This document shows, piece after piece, positions 1 to 8,112 of a DNA stretch of 15,112 nucleotides. Source of the DNA: an uncultured Streptococcus sp. (GTDB lineage: Bacteria; Bacillota; Bacilli; Lactobacillales; Streptococcaceae); NCBI RefSeq assembly GCF_959025735.1, contig NZ_CAUFJQ010000040.1, forward strand, positions 1 to 15,112. The letters run 5' to 3'. The number at the start of each line of letters is the position of its first letter. Position 1 is the stretch's first letter. The position numbers were made by a program, and so were the translations under genes. The notes below the pieces were generated by a model. The model saw only the letters and a list, made by a program, of their open reading frames with translations, ran no database searches and was not told where the DNA came from.

Positions 1-1742
1 TTGGTCGTTCAACAGTCAATCACCCACTTGGTGGTCGCTACCAAATCACACCAACGGAAGCTTCTGTACAGAAATTGCCAGTCCAACATGGCGTGACAAC
101 AACTGCATCTGTTATGGCGCAAGGATTCAACCCTTATGTAGCAGAATGGTCTCCATATCATGGCGCTGCTTATGCGGTCATCGAAGCCACAGCTCGTTTA
201 GTTGCTGCTGGTGCAAACTGGTCTAAGGCTCGTTTCTCTTATCAGGAATACTTCGAGCGTATGGATAAACAAGCAGAGCGTTTTGGTCAACCAGTCTCAG
301 CTCTCCTTGGATCAATCGAAGCTCAGATTCAACTTGGTTTGCCATCTATCGGTGGGAAAGACTCTATGTCTGGTACCTTTGAAGAATTGACAGTACCACC
401 AACCTTGGTTGCTTTTGGTGTCACAACTGCAGATAGCCGTAAGGTCCTTTCTCCAGAATTTAAAGCTGCTGGTGAAAATATCTATTACATCCCAGGTCAA
501 GCTTTGGCACAAGAAATTGACTTTGATCTTATCAAGTCTAACTTTGCTAAGTTTGAAGGCATCCAAGCTGATTATAAAGTCACATCTGCATCAGCTGTCA
601 AATATGGTGGTGTCCTTGAAGCTCTTGCCCTTGCAACATTTGGTAACCATATTGGTGCCACTGTAACCCTTGAAAATCTTGAGACTGCCTTGACAGCTCA
701 ATTGGGTGGATTTGTCTTCACATCTCCGGAAGATATTGCAGGGGTTGCCAAGATTGGACAAACAGCAGCTGACTTTACACTTACTGTCAATGGTGTAACG
801 CTTGATGGACACAAACTTGACAGTGCCTTCCAAGGTAAATTGGAAGAAGTTTACCCAACGGAATTTTCACAAGCAACTGAGTTGGAAGAAGTACCTGTTG
901 TGGCATCAGATGCTGTTATCAAAGCTAAAGAAACAGTTGAGACACCAGTGGTTTACATCCCAGTATTCCCGGGTACGAACTCTGAGTACGATTCAGCTAA
1001 GGCCTTTGAAAAAGAAGGTGCAAAAGTCAACTTAGTACCATTTGTAACACTTAATGAAGAGGCTATTGTCAAGTCTGTTGACACCATGGTTGACAATATC
1101 GAAAAAGCTAACATTATCTTCTTTGCAGGAGGCTTCTCAGCAGCCGATGAACCAGATGGATCAGCTAAATTTATCGTTAACATCTTGCTCAATGAAAAAG
1201 TACGTGTAGCCATTGATAGCTTCATCGAACGTGGTGGTTTGATTATCGGTATCTGTAACGGATTCCAAGCTCTTGTCAAATCAGGTCTTCTTCCATATGG
1301 TAACTTTGAAGATGCAAGCAGTACTAGTCCAACCCTCTTCTACAATGATGCCAATCAACACGTGGCTAAGATGGTTGAAACACGTATTGCCAACACGAAC
1401 TCACCATGGCTTGCTGGAGTAGAAGTTGGTGACATTCATGCCATCCCAGTATCACACGGTGAAGGTAAGTTTGTCGTGACAGCTGAGGAATTTGCAGAGC
1501 TTCGTGACAATGGTCAAATCTTTACCCAATATGTTGACTTCGAAGGTAAACCAAGCATGGATTCAAAATACAATCCTAACGGATCTGTGAATGCTATCGA
1601 AGGTATCACAAGTAAGAACGGTCAAATTATTGGTAAGATGGGTCACTCAGAACGTTTCGAAGACGGTCTCTTCCAAAATATTCCAGGAAATAAAGACCAA
1701 CACCTCTTTGCGTCAGCGGTTAAATACTTTACTGGAAAATAA
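1..1742 (+). CDS. purL: Phosphoribosylformylglycinamidine synthase, large single-chain form (C-terminal part)
   Basis: Step 4 of purine synthesis: ATP- and glutamine-dependent conversion of FGAR to FGAM in the cytosol. The reading frame is open from the left edge (first full codon at position 3) to the TAA at 1740-1742, giving 579 residues. I expect the complete streptococcal enzyme to be about 1240 residues, so this is roughly the C-terminal half. The first part belongs to the second synthetase (AIRS-like) half. From about 950 the chain becomes a fused class I glutaminase: VVYIPVFPGTNSEYDS opens it, the nucleophile Cys lies in GICNGFQ (codon 1254-1256), and the His and Glu of the triad lie in MGHSERF (codons 1644 and 1650). 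The fused architecture is that of E. coli-type PurL, not the split PurL/PurQ/PurS of Bacillus. purF starts 12 nt downstream, so the two are almost certainly co-transcribed. Confidence 0.97.
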   Translation, partial: GRSTVNHPLGGRYQITPTEASVQKLPVQHGVTTTASVMAQGFNPYVAEWSPYHGAAYAVIEATARLVAAGANWSKARFSYQEYFERMDKQAERFGQPVSALLGSIEAQIQLGLPSIGGKDSMSGTFEELTVPPTLVAFGVTTADSRKVLSPEFKAAGENIYYIPGQALAQEIDFDLIKSNFAKFEGIQADYKVTSASAVKYGGVLEALALATFGNHIGATVTLENLETALTAQLGGFVFTSPEDIAGVAKIGQTAADFTLTVNGVTLDGHKLDSAFQGKLEEVYPTEFSQATELEEVPVVASDAVIKAKETVETPVVYIPVFPGTNSEYDSAKAFEKEGAKVNLVPFVTLNEEAIVKSVDTMVDNIEKANIIFFAGGFSAADEPDGSAKFIVNILLNEKVRVAIDSFIERGGLIIGICNGFQALVKSGLLPYGNFEDASSTSPTLFYNDANQHVAKMVETRIANTNSPWLAGVEVGDIHAIPVSHGEGKFVVTAEEFAELRDNGQIFTQYVDFEGKPSMDSKYNPNGSVNAIEGITSKNGQIIGKMGHSERFEDGLFQNIPGNKDQHLFASAVKYFTGK

Positions 1743-1754
1743 AAGGTATACAAA

Positions 1755-3194
1755 ATGACATACGAAGTTAAATCTCTTAATGAAGAATGTGGTATTTTTG
1801 GGATCTGGGGACACCCAGATGCTGCAAAACTGACTTATTTCGGATTACACAGTCTTCAACACCGTGGTCAAGAAGGGGCGGGGATCCTTTCGAATGATGC
1901 GGGTCAACTAAAACGGTATCGTGATACGGGTCTTCTCTCAGAAGTATTTCGAAATCCTGCTAACTTGGATAAGTTAACAGGAATGGGAGCGATTGGCCAT
2001 GTTCGCTATGCGACAGCTGGGGAAGCTTCGGTGGATAACATCCAGCCCTTCCTCTTTCGCTTTCATGATACCCAGTTTGGACTGGCCCACAACGGGAATT
2101 TGACCAATGCCAAGTCCCTCAAACGGGAGTTGGAAAATAACGGGGCGATCTTTAGCTCAACTTCTGATTCAGAAATCTTGGCCCACTTGATTCGTCGGAG
2201 CCACAACCCATCCTTCATGGGTAAGGTGAAAGAAGCCTTGAATACGGTGAAAGGTGGATTTGCTTACCTTCTCATGCTGGAAGATAAGCTGATTGCGGCT
2301 TTGGATCCAAATGGTTTCCGTCCTCTTTCGATTGGGAAAATGGCCAATGGCGCCATTGTGGTTTCATCTGAAACCTGTGCCTTTGAAGTGGTTGGTGCTG
2401 AGTGGATCCGCGATGTGAATCCAGGTGAAGTTGTGATCATCGATGATAACGGCATCACTTACGATAACTATACAACGGACACCCAATTGGCTGTTTGCTC
2501 AATGGAGTATATTTACTTTGCCCGTCCTGATTCAAATATCCAAGGGGTCAATGTCCATACAGCTCGTAAACGTATGGGGGCTCAATTGGCACGTGAATTT
2601 AAACATGAAGCAGATATTGTGGTCGGTGTACCTAACTCTTCACTTAGTGCAGCTATGGGATTTGCGGAAGAATCCGGCCTACCAAATGAAATGGGCTTGA
2701 TTAAAAACCAATACACCCAACGGACCTTTATTCAACCGACACAAGAATTACGTGAGCAAGGGGTTCGGATGAAGCTCTCTGCCGTATCCGGTGTCGTGAA
2801 AGGCAAACGGGTTGTCATGATCGATGATTCTATCGTACGTGGGACAACCTCACGTCGAATTGTGAAGTTATTGAAAGAAGCAGGAGCTACAGAGGTCCAC
2901 GTAGCAATCGGTAGCCCAGCCCTTGCTTATCCATGTTTCTACGGGATCGATATTCAAACACGTAAGGAATTGATTGCTGCCAATCACACAGTAGAGGAAA
3001 CACGCGATATCATTGGTGCAGATAGCTTGACGTATTTGTCAATCGATGGCTTGATTGATTCTATTGGAATTGATACAGATGCTCCAAATGGCGGTCTTTG
3101 TGTGGCTTACTTTGATGGAAAATATCCAACGCCTTTGTATGACTACGAAGAACGCTATGTGGAAAGTTTGAAAGAACATACTTCTTTCTATTAA
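1755..3194 (+). CDS. purF: Amidophosphoribosyltransferase (glutamine PRPP amidotransferase)
   Basis: Catalyses the committed step: PRPP plus glutamine gives 5-phosphoribosylamine. The product has 479 residues, normal for the family. It starts with an 11-residue propeptide followed by Cys12 in EECGIFG, which becomes the N-terminal nucleophile of the Ntn-type glutaminase domain after processing, as in Bacillus PurF. The C-terminal phosphoribosyltransferase domain carries the PRPP loop VVMIDDSIVRGTTS. Bacillus-type PurF binds a 4Fe-4S cluster through four cysteines. Here three have counterparts (Cys248 in AVCSMEY, Cys394 in YPCFYG, Cys449), but the first Cys of the C-terminal CxxC is replaced, with the local sequence APNGGLC (Gly446). 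The cluster is therefore probably absent or altered. The gene follows purL by 12 nt and lies 31 nt before purM. Confidence 0.97.
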   Translation: MTYEVKSLNEECGIFGIWGHPDAAKLTYFGLHSLQHRGQEGAGILSNDAGQLKRYRDTGLLSEVFRNPANLDKLTGMGAIGHVRYATAGEASVDNIQPFLFRFHDTQFGLAHNGNLTNAKSLKRELENNGAIFSSTSDSEILAHLIRRSHNPSFMGKVKEALNTVKGGFAYLLMLEDKLIAALDPNGFRPLSIGKMANGAIVVSSETCAFEVVGAEWIRDVNPGEVVIIDDNGITYDNYTTDTQLAVCSMEYIYFARPDSNIQGVNVHTARKRMGAQLAREFKHEADIVVGVPNSSLSAAMGFAEESGLPNEMGLIKNQYTQRTFIQPTQELREQGVRMKLSAVSGVVKGKRVVMIDDSIVRGTTSRRIVKLLKEAGATEVHVAIGSPALAYPCFYGIDIQTRKELIAANHTVEETRDIIGADSLTYLSIDGLIDSIGIDTDAPNGGLCVAYFDGKYPTPLYDYEERYVESLKEHTSFY

Positions 3195-3225
3195 GAGCAG
3201 TGCAAAAGAAAAAGAGGAAAAAAAT

Positions 3226-4245
3226 ATGTCTAAAAATGCTTATGCCCAATCGGGTGTGGACGTTGAAGCAGGTTATGAAGTTGTTGAACGGATCAAAAAA
3301 CACGTTGCCCGTACGGAACGTGCAGGTGTTATGGGAGCTTTAGGTGGCTTCGGTGGTATGTTTGACCTTTCAAAAACAGGTGTCAAAGAGCCCGTTTTGA
3401 TTTCAGGTACAGATGGTGTCGGTACTAAACTCATGCTTGCTATTAAGTACGACAAACACGATACGATCGGTCAAGATTGTGTCGCTATGTGTGTTAACGA
3501 TATCATCGCTGCAGGTGCTGAGCCCCTTTACTTCCTTGACTATATCGCAACTGGTAAAAATGAACCTGCTAAATTAGAGCAAGTCGTTGCTGGTGTTGCA
3601 GAAGGTTGCGTGCAGGCTGGTGCAGCCCTTATCGGTGGGGAAACGGCTGAAATGCCTGGTATGTATGGTGAAGATGACTATGATTTGGCCGGGTTTGCTG
3701 TCGGTGTTGCAGAAAAATCTCAAATCATTGACGGTTCAAAAGTAGCTGAAGGGGATGTGATTTTGGGACTTGCTTCAAGCGGTATCCACTCAAATGGTTA
3801 CTCACTTGTTCGTCGTGTCTTTGCAGATTACACAGGTGAAGAAGTTCTCCCAGAATTGGAAGGCAAAAAACTTAAAGACGTTCTTTTGGAACCAACTCGT
3901 ATCTATGTCAAAGCAGCTTTGCCACTCATCAAAGAAGAATTGGTCAACGGAATTGCCCACATCACAGGTGGTGGTTTCATCGAAAATGTACCACGTATGT
4001 TCTCAGATGACTTGGCGGCTGAAATTGACGAAAGCAAAGTCCCAGTTCTTCCAATTTTCAAAGCTCTTGAAAAATATGGCCAAATTAAACATGAAGAAAT
4101 GTTTGAAATCTTCAACATGGGGATTGGTCTCATGCTTGCAGTAAAACCAGAAAATGTGGAACGTGTCAAAGGACTTCTTGACGAACCTGTTTATGAAATC
4201 GGTCGTATTGTGAAGAAAGATGGTTCAAGTGTGGTGATTAAATAA
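3226..4245 (+). CDS. purM: Phosphoribosylformylglycinamidine cyclo-ligase (AIR synthetase)
   Basis: Step 5: ATP-dependent ring closure of FGAM to AIR, closing the imidazole ring. The 339-residue product has the family's usual length. Recognisable features are the N-terminal SYAQSG-type opening (AYAQSGVDVEAGY), the glycine-rich segment around GALGGFGGMFDLS, the ATP/phosphate-binding GTDGVGTKL motif and the downstream CVNDI segment, then GGETAEMPGMY, and ASSGIHSNGYSLVR at the start of the C-terminal domain. The start ATG is preceded by AGAGGA at good spacing. The TAA stop shares its last base with the ATG of purN, suggesting translational coupling. It was identified by whole-sequence similarity to PurM, which is unambiguous. 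Confidence 0.98.
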   Translation: MSKNAYAQSGVDVEAGYEVVERIKKHVARTERAGVMGALGGFGGMFDLSKTGVKEPVLISGTDGVGTKLMLAIKYDKHDTIGQDCVAMCVNDIIAAGAEPLYFLDYIATGKNEPAKLEQVVAGVAEGCVQAGAALIGGETAEMPGMYGEDDYDLAGFAVGVAEKSQIIDGSKVAEGDVILGLASSGIHSNGYSLVRRVFADYTGEEVLPELEGKKLKDVLLEPTRIYVKAALPLIKEELVNGIAHITGGGFIENVPRMFSDDLAAEIDESKVPVLPIFKALEKYGQIKHEEMFEIFNMGIGLMLAVKPENVERVKGLLDEPVYEIGRIVKKDGSSVVIK

Positions 4246-4799
4246 TGGCTAAAAAAATCGCTGTATTTGCCTCTGGCAACGGCTCAAACTTTCAGGTGAT
4301 TGCAGAACAATTTCCGGTAGAATTTGTTTTTTCAGATCACCGGGATGCCTACGTACTGGAGCGAGCTGAAAAGCTTGGGATTTTAACCTATGCCTTTGAA
4401 CTCAAGAAATTTGAGAGCAAGGTAGACTACGAAGCAGCCATTGTCGAGCTTCTGGATGAGCATGAGATTGACCTAGTCTGTTTGGCGGGTTATATGAAAA
4501 TAGTTGGTCCAACCTTGCTAGCAGCCTATGAAGGTCGTATCATCAATATCCATCCTGCCTATCTTCCAGAATTTCCAGGTGCTCATGGCATTGAGGATGC
4601 TTGGAAAGCTGGTGTGGAGCAGTCGGGAGTGACCATTCACTGGGTGGATTCGGGAGTGGATACTGGCAAGATCATCAAACAGGTTCGTGTGCCCCGCCTA
4701 GCAGACGATACCCTTGACACTTTCGAAACTCGCATCCATGAAACAGAGTACAAGCTCTATCCAGAAGTGTTGGAACGTTTGGGAGTGGAGAGAAGGTAA
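4245..4799 (+). CDS. purN: Phosphoribosylglycinamide formyltransferase, folate-dependent (GAR transformylase)
   Basis: Step 3: transfer of the formyl group from 10-formyl-THF to GAR, giving FGAR. The 184-residue product is normal for PurN. The N-terminal phosphate-binding segment is ASGNGSNFQ. The catalytic Asn and His sit in INIHPAYLPEFPG, and the catalytic Asp is in the following DSGVDTGKII segment, matching the Asn-His-Asp set of E. coli PurN. The start overlaps the purM stop by one base (TAATG), so ribosomes probably re-initiate from purM. This is the folate-dependent enzyme, not the formate-using PurT (ATP-grasp) type. Base composition matches the surrounding pur genes. Confidence 0.97.
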   Translation: MAKKIAVFASGNGSNFQVIAEQFPVEFVFSDHRDAYVLERAEKLGILTYAFELKKFESKVDYEAAIVELLDEHEIDLVCLAGYMKIVGPTLLAAYEGRIINIHPAYLPEFPGAHGIEDAWKAGVEQSGVTIHWVDSGVDTGKIIKQVRVPRLADDTLDTFETRIHETEYKLYPEVLERLGVERR

Positions 4800-4842
4800 G
4801 AAGGAAATCAAGTTTTGATTGTGTAATCTTGGTAGGAGAAAA

Positions 4843-5307
4843 ATGATTAATCTGAAGTTAATAGATGAGAGCAGTTTTCAGGCAGTGCTGAATTTGAAAA
4901 TATCTGAAGCTGATGAACGAGCACGTTTTGTAGCTCCCAATGTGCGTTCTTTAGCTGACGCATGGCTCTACCGAGAGAATGGGGATGTGTTTCCAATGGC
5001 AATCTATTGGAATGAGCTAGTAGTTGGTTTTCTACTGTTGGAAATAGATAAGGATGAGGCAGAATACTTTATCTGGCGGATAATGATTGGCCAGCAGTAC
5101 CAAGGAAAAGGTTATGGACGAAAAGCCTTGGAAGCTCTGATCAAAGAGGCTCAGATGGATAGAGCTTGCAATCATATTATCGCAGATTATGTAGTTGGAA
5201 ATGAAAAAATGAAGTACCTGCTGACTAGTTTGGGTTTTCAGGAAACAGGATTTATAGAAGAAAATAACGAAGTCGCTATGCGGTTGGATCTAAAGAAAGA
5301 GGAATAG
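4843..5307 (+). CDS. GNAT-family N-acetyltransferase, BltD/spermidine-acetyltransferase-like
   Basis: A 154-residue single-domain acetyltransferase. The acetyl-CoA pyrophosphate loop is visible as QQYQGKGYGRKAL (Q-x-x-G-x-G pattern) near residue 87. The segment ARFVAPNVRSLADAW near the N-terminus is typical of the subgroup that includes Bacillus diamine/spermidine acetyltransferases, but the substrate cannot be told from sequence. I chose ATG 4843 because it has a GGTAGGAG ribosome binding site 6-8 nt upstream; an in-frame TTG at 4819 has none. It lies 43 nt after purN and ends one base before the purH ATG, so it is embedded in the purine transcript. No purine-related role is evident; it may be a passenger with polyamine or small-molecule detoxification activity. 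Confidence 0.85.
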   Translation: MINLKLIDESSFQAVLNLKISEADERARFVAPNVRSLADAWLYRENGDVFPMAIYWNELVVGFLLLEIDKDEAEYFIWRIMIGQQYQGKGYGRKALEALIKEAQMDRACNHIIADYVVGNEKMKYLLTSLGFQETGFIEENNEVAMRLDLKKEE

Positions 5308-5308
5308 A

Positions 5309-6856
5309 ATGACTAAACGCGCACTAATTAGTGTTTCAGACAAAGCGGGTATTGTTGAATTTGCCCAAGAACTCAAAAAACTCGGTTGGGACATCATCTC
5401 AACAGGTGGTACCAAAGTTGCCCTTGACAATGCTGGGGTAGACACTATCGCCATCGACGATGTGACTGGTTTCCCAGAAATGATGGACGGTCGTGTGAAG
5501 ACTCTCCACCCAAATATCCATGGTGGTCTCCTCGCTCGTCGTGACCTTGATAGCCACCTTCAAGCGGCTAAGGACAATAATATTGAATTGATTGACCTTG
5601 TTGTGGTAAACCTTTACCCATTCAAGGAAACCATTCTTAAACCAGATGTGACTTACGCTGATGCGGTTGAAAACATCGATATTGGTGGTCCATCAATGCT
5701 TCGTTCAGCAGCTAAAAACCATGCTAGCGTGACAGTTGTTGTAGACCCTGCTGACTATGCTGTTGTTCTTGATGAATTGTCATCAAACGGCGAAACAAGC
5801 TACGAAACTCGCCAACGTTTGGCAGCGAAAGTATACCGTCACACAGCTTCATACGATGCTTTGATTGCGGAATACTTCACAGCTCAAGTGGGTGAAACAA
5901 AACCTGAAAAACTCACTTTGACTTATGACCTTAAGCAACCAATGCGTTACGGTGAAAACCCTCAACAAGACGCTGACTTCTACCAAAAAGGTTTGCCAAC
6001 GGCTTACTCAATTGCTTCAGCTAAACAGCTTAACGGTAAAGAATTGTCATTCAACAATATCCGTGACGCTGATGCCGCTATCCGTATCATCCGTGATTTC
6101 AAAGACCGTCCAACAGTTGTGGCTCTCAAACACATGAACCCATGTGGTATCGGTCAAGCTGACGATATCGAAACAGCTTGGGACTACGCTTATGAAGCTG
6201 ACCCAGTGTCAATCTTCGGTGGTATCGTAGTCCTCAACCGTGAGGTAGATGCTGCGACAGCTAAGAAAATGCACGGTGTTTTCCTTGAAATCATCATTGC
6301 ACCAAGCTATACAGATGAAGCACTTGAAATCTTGACTACCAAGAAGAAAAACTTGCGTATCCTTGAGTTGCCATTTGACGCTCAAGACGCTAGCGAAGTA
6401 GAAGCAGAATACACAGGTGTTGTCGGTGGTCTCCTTGTTCAAAACCAAGATGTTGTTAAAGAAAGTCCAGCTGACTGGCAAGTGGTTACTAAACGCCAAC
6501 CAACTGAAACAGAAGCGACAGCTCTTGAGTTTGCTTGGAAAGCTATCAAGTACGTCAAATCAAATGGTATCATCGTGACTAACGACCACATGACACTTGG
6601 TGTTGGCCCTGGTCAAACTAACCGTGTGGCTTCAGTCCGTATCGCCATTGAGCAAGCTAAAGACCGTCTTGATGGTGCTGTTCTTGCTTCAGATGCCTTC
6701 TTCCCATTTGCAGATAACGTGGAAGAAATTGCCAAAGCAGGTATTAAAGCGATCATCCAACCAGGTGGCTCTGTCCGTGACCAAGAGTCGATCGAAGCGG
6801 CTGACAAATATGGCTTGACCATGATCTTTACAGGTGTGAGACATTTTAGACATTAA
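5309..6856 (+). CDS. purH: Bifunctional AICAR transformylase / IMP cyclohydrolase
   Basis: Steps 9 and 10: formylation of AICAR with 10-formyl-THF to FAICAR, then cyclisation to IMP. The 515 residues match the family. The N-terminal IMP cyclohydrolase domain (about 1-200, MGS-like fold) shows STGGT at 31-35 and the VKTLHP segment. The AICAR transformylase domain follows, with RYGENPQQ and the essential Lys-His pair at K274-H275 in ALKHMNPCG. The C-terminus ends in the family's usual FTGVRHFRH. The ATG sits one base after the GNAT stop, with an AAGAGGA site inside that gene's last codons. It is the last gene of the first transcription unit and is followed by a bidirectional terminator. Confidence 0.98.
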   Translation: MTKRALISVSDKAGIVEFAQELKKLGWDIISTGGTKVALDNAGVDTIAIDDVTGFPEMMDGRVKTLHPNIHGGLLARRDLDSHLQAAKDNNIELIDLVVVNLYPFKETILKPDVTYADAVENIDIGGPSMLRSAAKNHASVTVVVDPADYAVVLDELSSNGETSYETRQRLAAKVYRHTASYDALIAEYFTAQVGETKPEKLTLTYDLKQPMRYGENPQQDADFYQKGLPTAYSIASAKQLNGKELSFNNIRDADAAIRIIRDFKDRPTVVALKHMNPCGIGQADDIETAWDYAYEADPVSIFGGIVVLNREVDAATAKKMHGVFLEIIIAPSYTDEALEILTTKKKNLRILELPFDAQDASEVEAEYTGVVGGLLVQNQDVVKESPADWQVVTKRQPTETEATALEFAWKAIKYVKSNGIIVTNDHMTLGVGPGQTNRVASVRIAIEQAKDRLDGAVLASDAFFPFADNVEEIAKAGIKAIIQPGGSVRDQESIEAADKYGLTMIFTGVRHFRH

Positions 6857-6858
6857 TC

Positions 6859-6892
6859 AAAAAAGGCACTCATTCAATGATGAGTGTCTTTT
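6859..6892. terminator. Bidirectional intrinsic terminator between purH and the CHAP gene
   Basis: A 9-bp stem pairs 6865-6873 (GGCACTCAT) with 6880-6888 (ATGAGTGTC), with one G-U pair and a 6-nt loop. It is flanked by six A on the left (6859-6864) and TTTT on the right (6889-6892). Read on the plus strand it ends the purL-purH transcript 9 nt after the stop. Read on the minus strand it has a TTTTTT tail and ends the CHAP transcript. The convergent arrangement fits a shared terminator. Confidence 0.9.
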
Positions 6893-6910
6893 CTGCTGGT
6901 TATGAAGGCC

Positions 6911-7930
6911 TTAATCTGGGTAGATGTAGGTGACAGTTCCCCAGATGGGGTTGGTTGGATCGAACCAACCGCGGAAGTTGTCGATATAGCGATGGCCGTT
7001 GTAGTTAGCCTCCTGGATCTGAATTTTTTGGTCATGTTCAACGTCTGTAACCAAGGCGACATGGCCATATCCCCCATTGTCCCAACAGGCGATGGCACCG
7101 ACCTCTGGGATGTCTCCTGTACGGAATCCCGCAGCGCGTGCACTAGCTGCCCACATACCACCGTTTCCCCACCAATTGTGGGCCCAAGGGGCTAATTCTT
7201 TGGCTCCCCAGGTACACTCCCCAATGGGGTAGGTGTTTCCCGGATGTGTCGCTAGTGGAGTGAGCTTTGGCTTTGCCTTTTCCACTTGAAAGGTAGTGGG
7301 GAATAGCCCTTTAAGTTGTCCTTGGCTTTTCTGATAGACGTGTAGGTGAAATAGCCCATTTCCCTTGTGTTTTTGAGCCTGAAAGCGGAGTTGGAAATGT
7401 CCAGGTGCAATCTTCTTTGCGGGATACCAGACCAGATCATCCTGCCCATTTTCTTCAGACCAGATGGGGAAGACAATCTCGTCAACGTCTTCGAACAACT
7501 TTAGGTCTACCTCAAATTCTTGTGAGGAGATGGGTGTGATCGTGATTTTGGGTTGGGAAGAAGCTAGGTCTTTTTGCTGGACGCTGGTCGTGAGAGGGTA
7601 AAGACCGGTTAACTGTTCATTTGCATCCACCCCATAGACATGAACATGATAAAGTCCGGCTTGATCAGAATGGTTGGTCAATGGCACTTGTAGGTCAAAT
7701 CCCTTGTCACTGCGTTCCACAGGATACCAAATCAAGTCATCTTGGCCATCTTGGTCAGACCAGACGGGTACTTGGATCTTTTGATACTTATCCGGGACGT
7801 TTCCAAGATGAATCACTAGCTGCCCTTTTTCGGCATAGATAGCATTGGTCTCTTGATCTGCATGGGCAATAGAGGCATGCATCCCCCATGTCGCACAAGT
7901 CAGTAATACAATTTTTTTGATCGTTTGCAT
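6911..7930 (-). CDS. Secreted CHAP-domain peptidoglycan hydrolase with two GBS Bsp-like repeats
   Basis: A predicted exported cell-wall hydrolase of 339 residues. A signal peptide (MQTIKKIVLL core, cleavage probably after AHA at residue 24) is followed by two GBS Bsp-like repeats, about 35-110 and 130-205. These are recognisable by the paired WSDQDGQDDLIWYP and WSEENGQDDLVWYP segments and the later YHVHVYG and FHLHVYQ. The C-terminal CHAP domain (about 225-339) has the nucleophile Cys239 in YPIGECTWGAKE, His290 in GYGHVALVTD and Asn309 in QEANYNGH. CHAP enzymes cleave peptidoglycan as amidases or endopeptidases; which applies here cannot be told. The ATG at 7930 is preceded by AAAAGGAG; earlier in-frame starts (7945, TTG 7948) lack a site. 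It has no functional link to purines and interrupts the cluster on the opposite strand. Confidence 0.93.
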   Translation of the reverse strand: MQTIKKIVLLTCATWGMHASIAHADQETNAIYAEKGQLVIHLGNVPDKYQKIQVPVWSDQDGQDDLIWYPVERSDKGFDLQVPLTNHSDQAGLYHVHVYGVDANEQLTGLYPLTTSVQQKDLASSQPKITITPISSQEFEVDLKLFEDVDEIVFPIWSEENGQDDLVWYPAKKIAPGHFQLRFQAQKHKGNGLFHLHVYQKSQGQLKGLFPTTFQVEKAKPKLTPLATHPGNTYPIGECTWGAKELAPWAHNWWGNGGMWAASARAAGFRTGDIPEVGAIACWDNGGYGHVALVTDVEHDQKIQIQEANYNGHRYIDNFRGWFDPTNPIWGTVTYIYPD

Positions 7931-7985
7931 AATACTCCTTTTCATCAATTAGTAGGTCTCACCTATACTATTCGGAAAAAAATGA

Positions 7986-8036
7986 GAAATAGGAGAAAAT
8001 AGCAAAAAATGTTTGGATTCTACTGGAAATAGGAGA
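7986..8036. repeat. Pair of 11-bp direct repeats in the divergent purD/CHAP intergenic region
   Basis: GAAATAGGAGA occurs at 7986-7996 and again at 8026-8036, a 40-bp period, or close to four helical turns. Both copies lie between the CHAP start and the purD promoter. Same-face spacing would suit a dimeric or cooperative DNA-binding regulator, but no regulator is known to me for this word. The rest of the 182-nt gap holds the purD promoter elements. Confidence 0.45.
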
Positions 8037-8059
8037 CTTTTGCTGAAATCATTAGAATA

Positions 8060-8081
8060 AAACGAACGATTATGATATAAT
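8060..8081 (+). promoter_or_regulatory. purD promoter: extended -10 with an overlapping PurBox-like site
   Basis: TGATATAAT at 8073-8081 is an extended -10 (TG-n-TATAAT), with a start expected near 8088, about 25 nt before the purD ATG. There is no good -35 hexamer at the expected spacing, which suits an activated or extended -10 promoter. Immediately upstream, AAACGAACGATT (8060-8071) resembles the PurR box of lactic acid bacteria (core CCGAAC flanked by A/T) with one mismatch. Its position, about -25, is much closer than the usual activator site, so its role is doubtful. The promoter call is firmer than the box. Confidence 0.6.
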
Positions 8082-8112
8082 TTAATAAAATAATTCGCAA
8101 AAGAGGTTCGAG

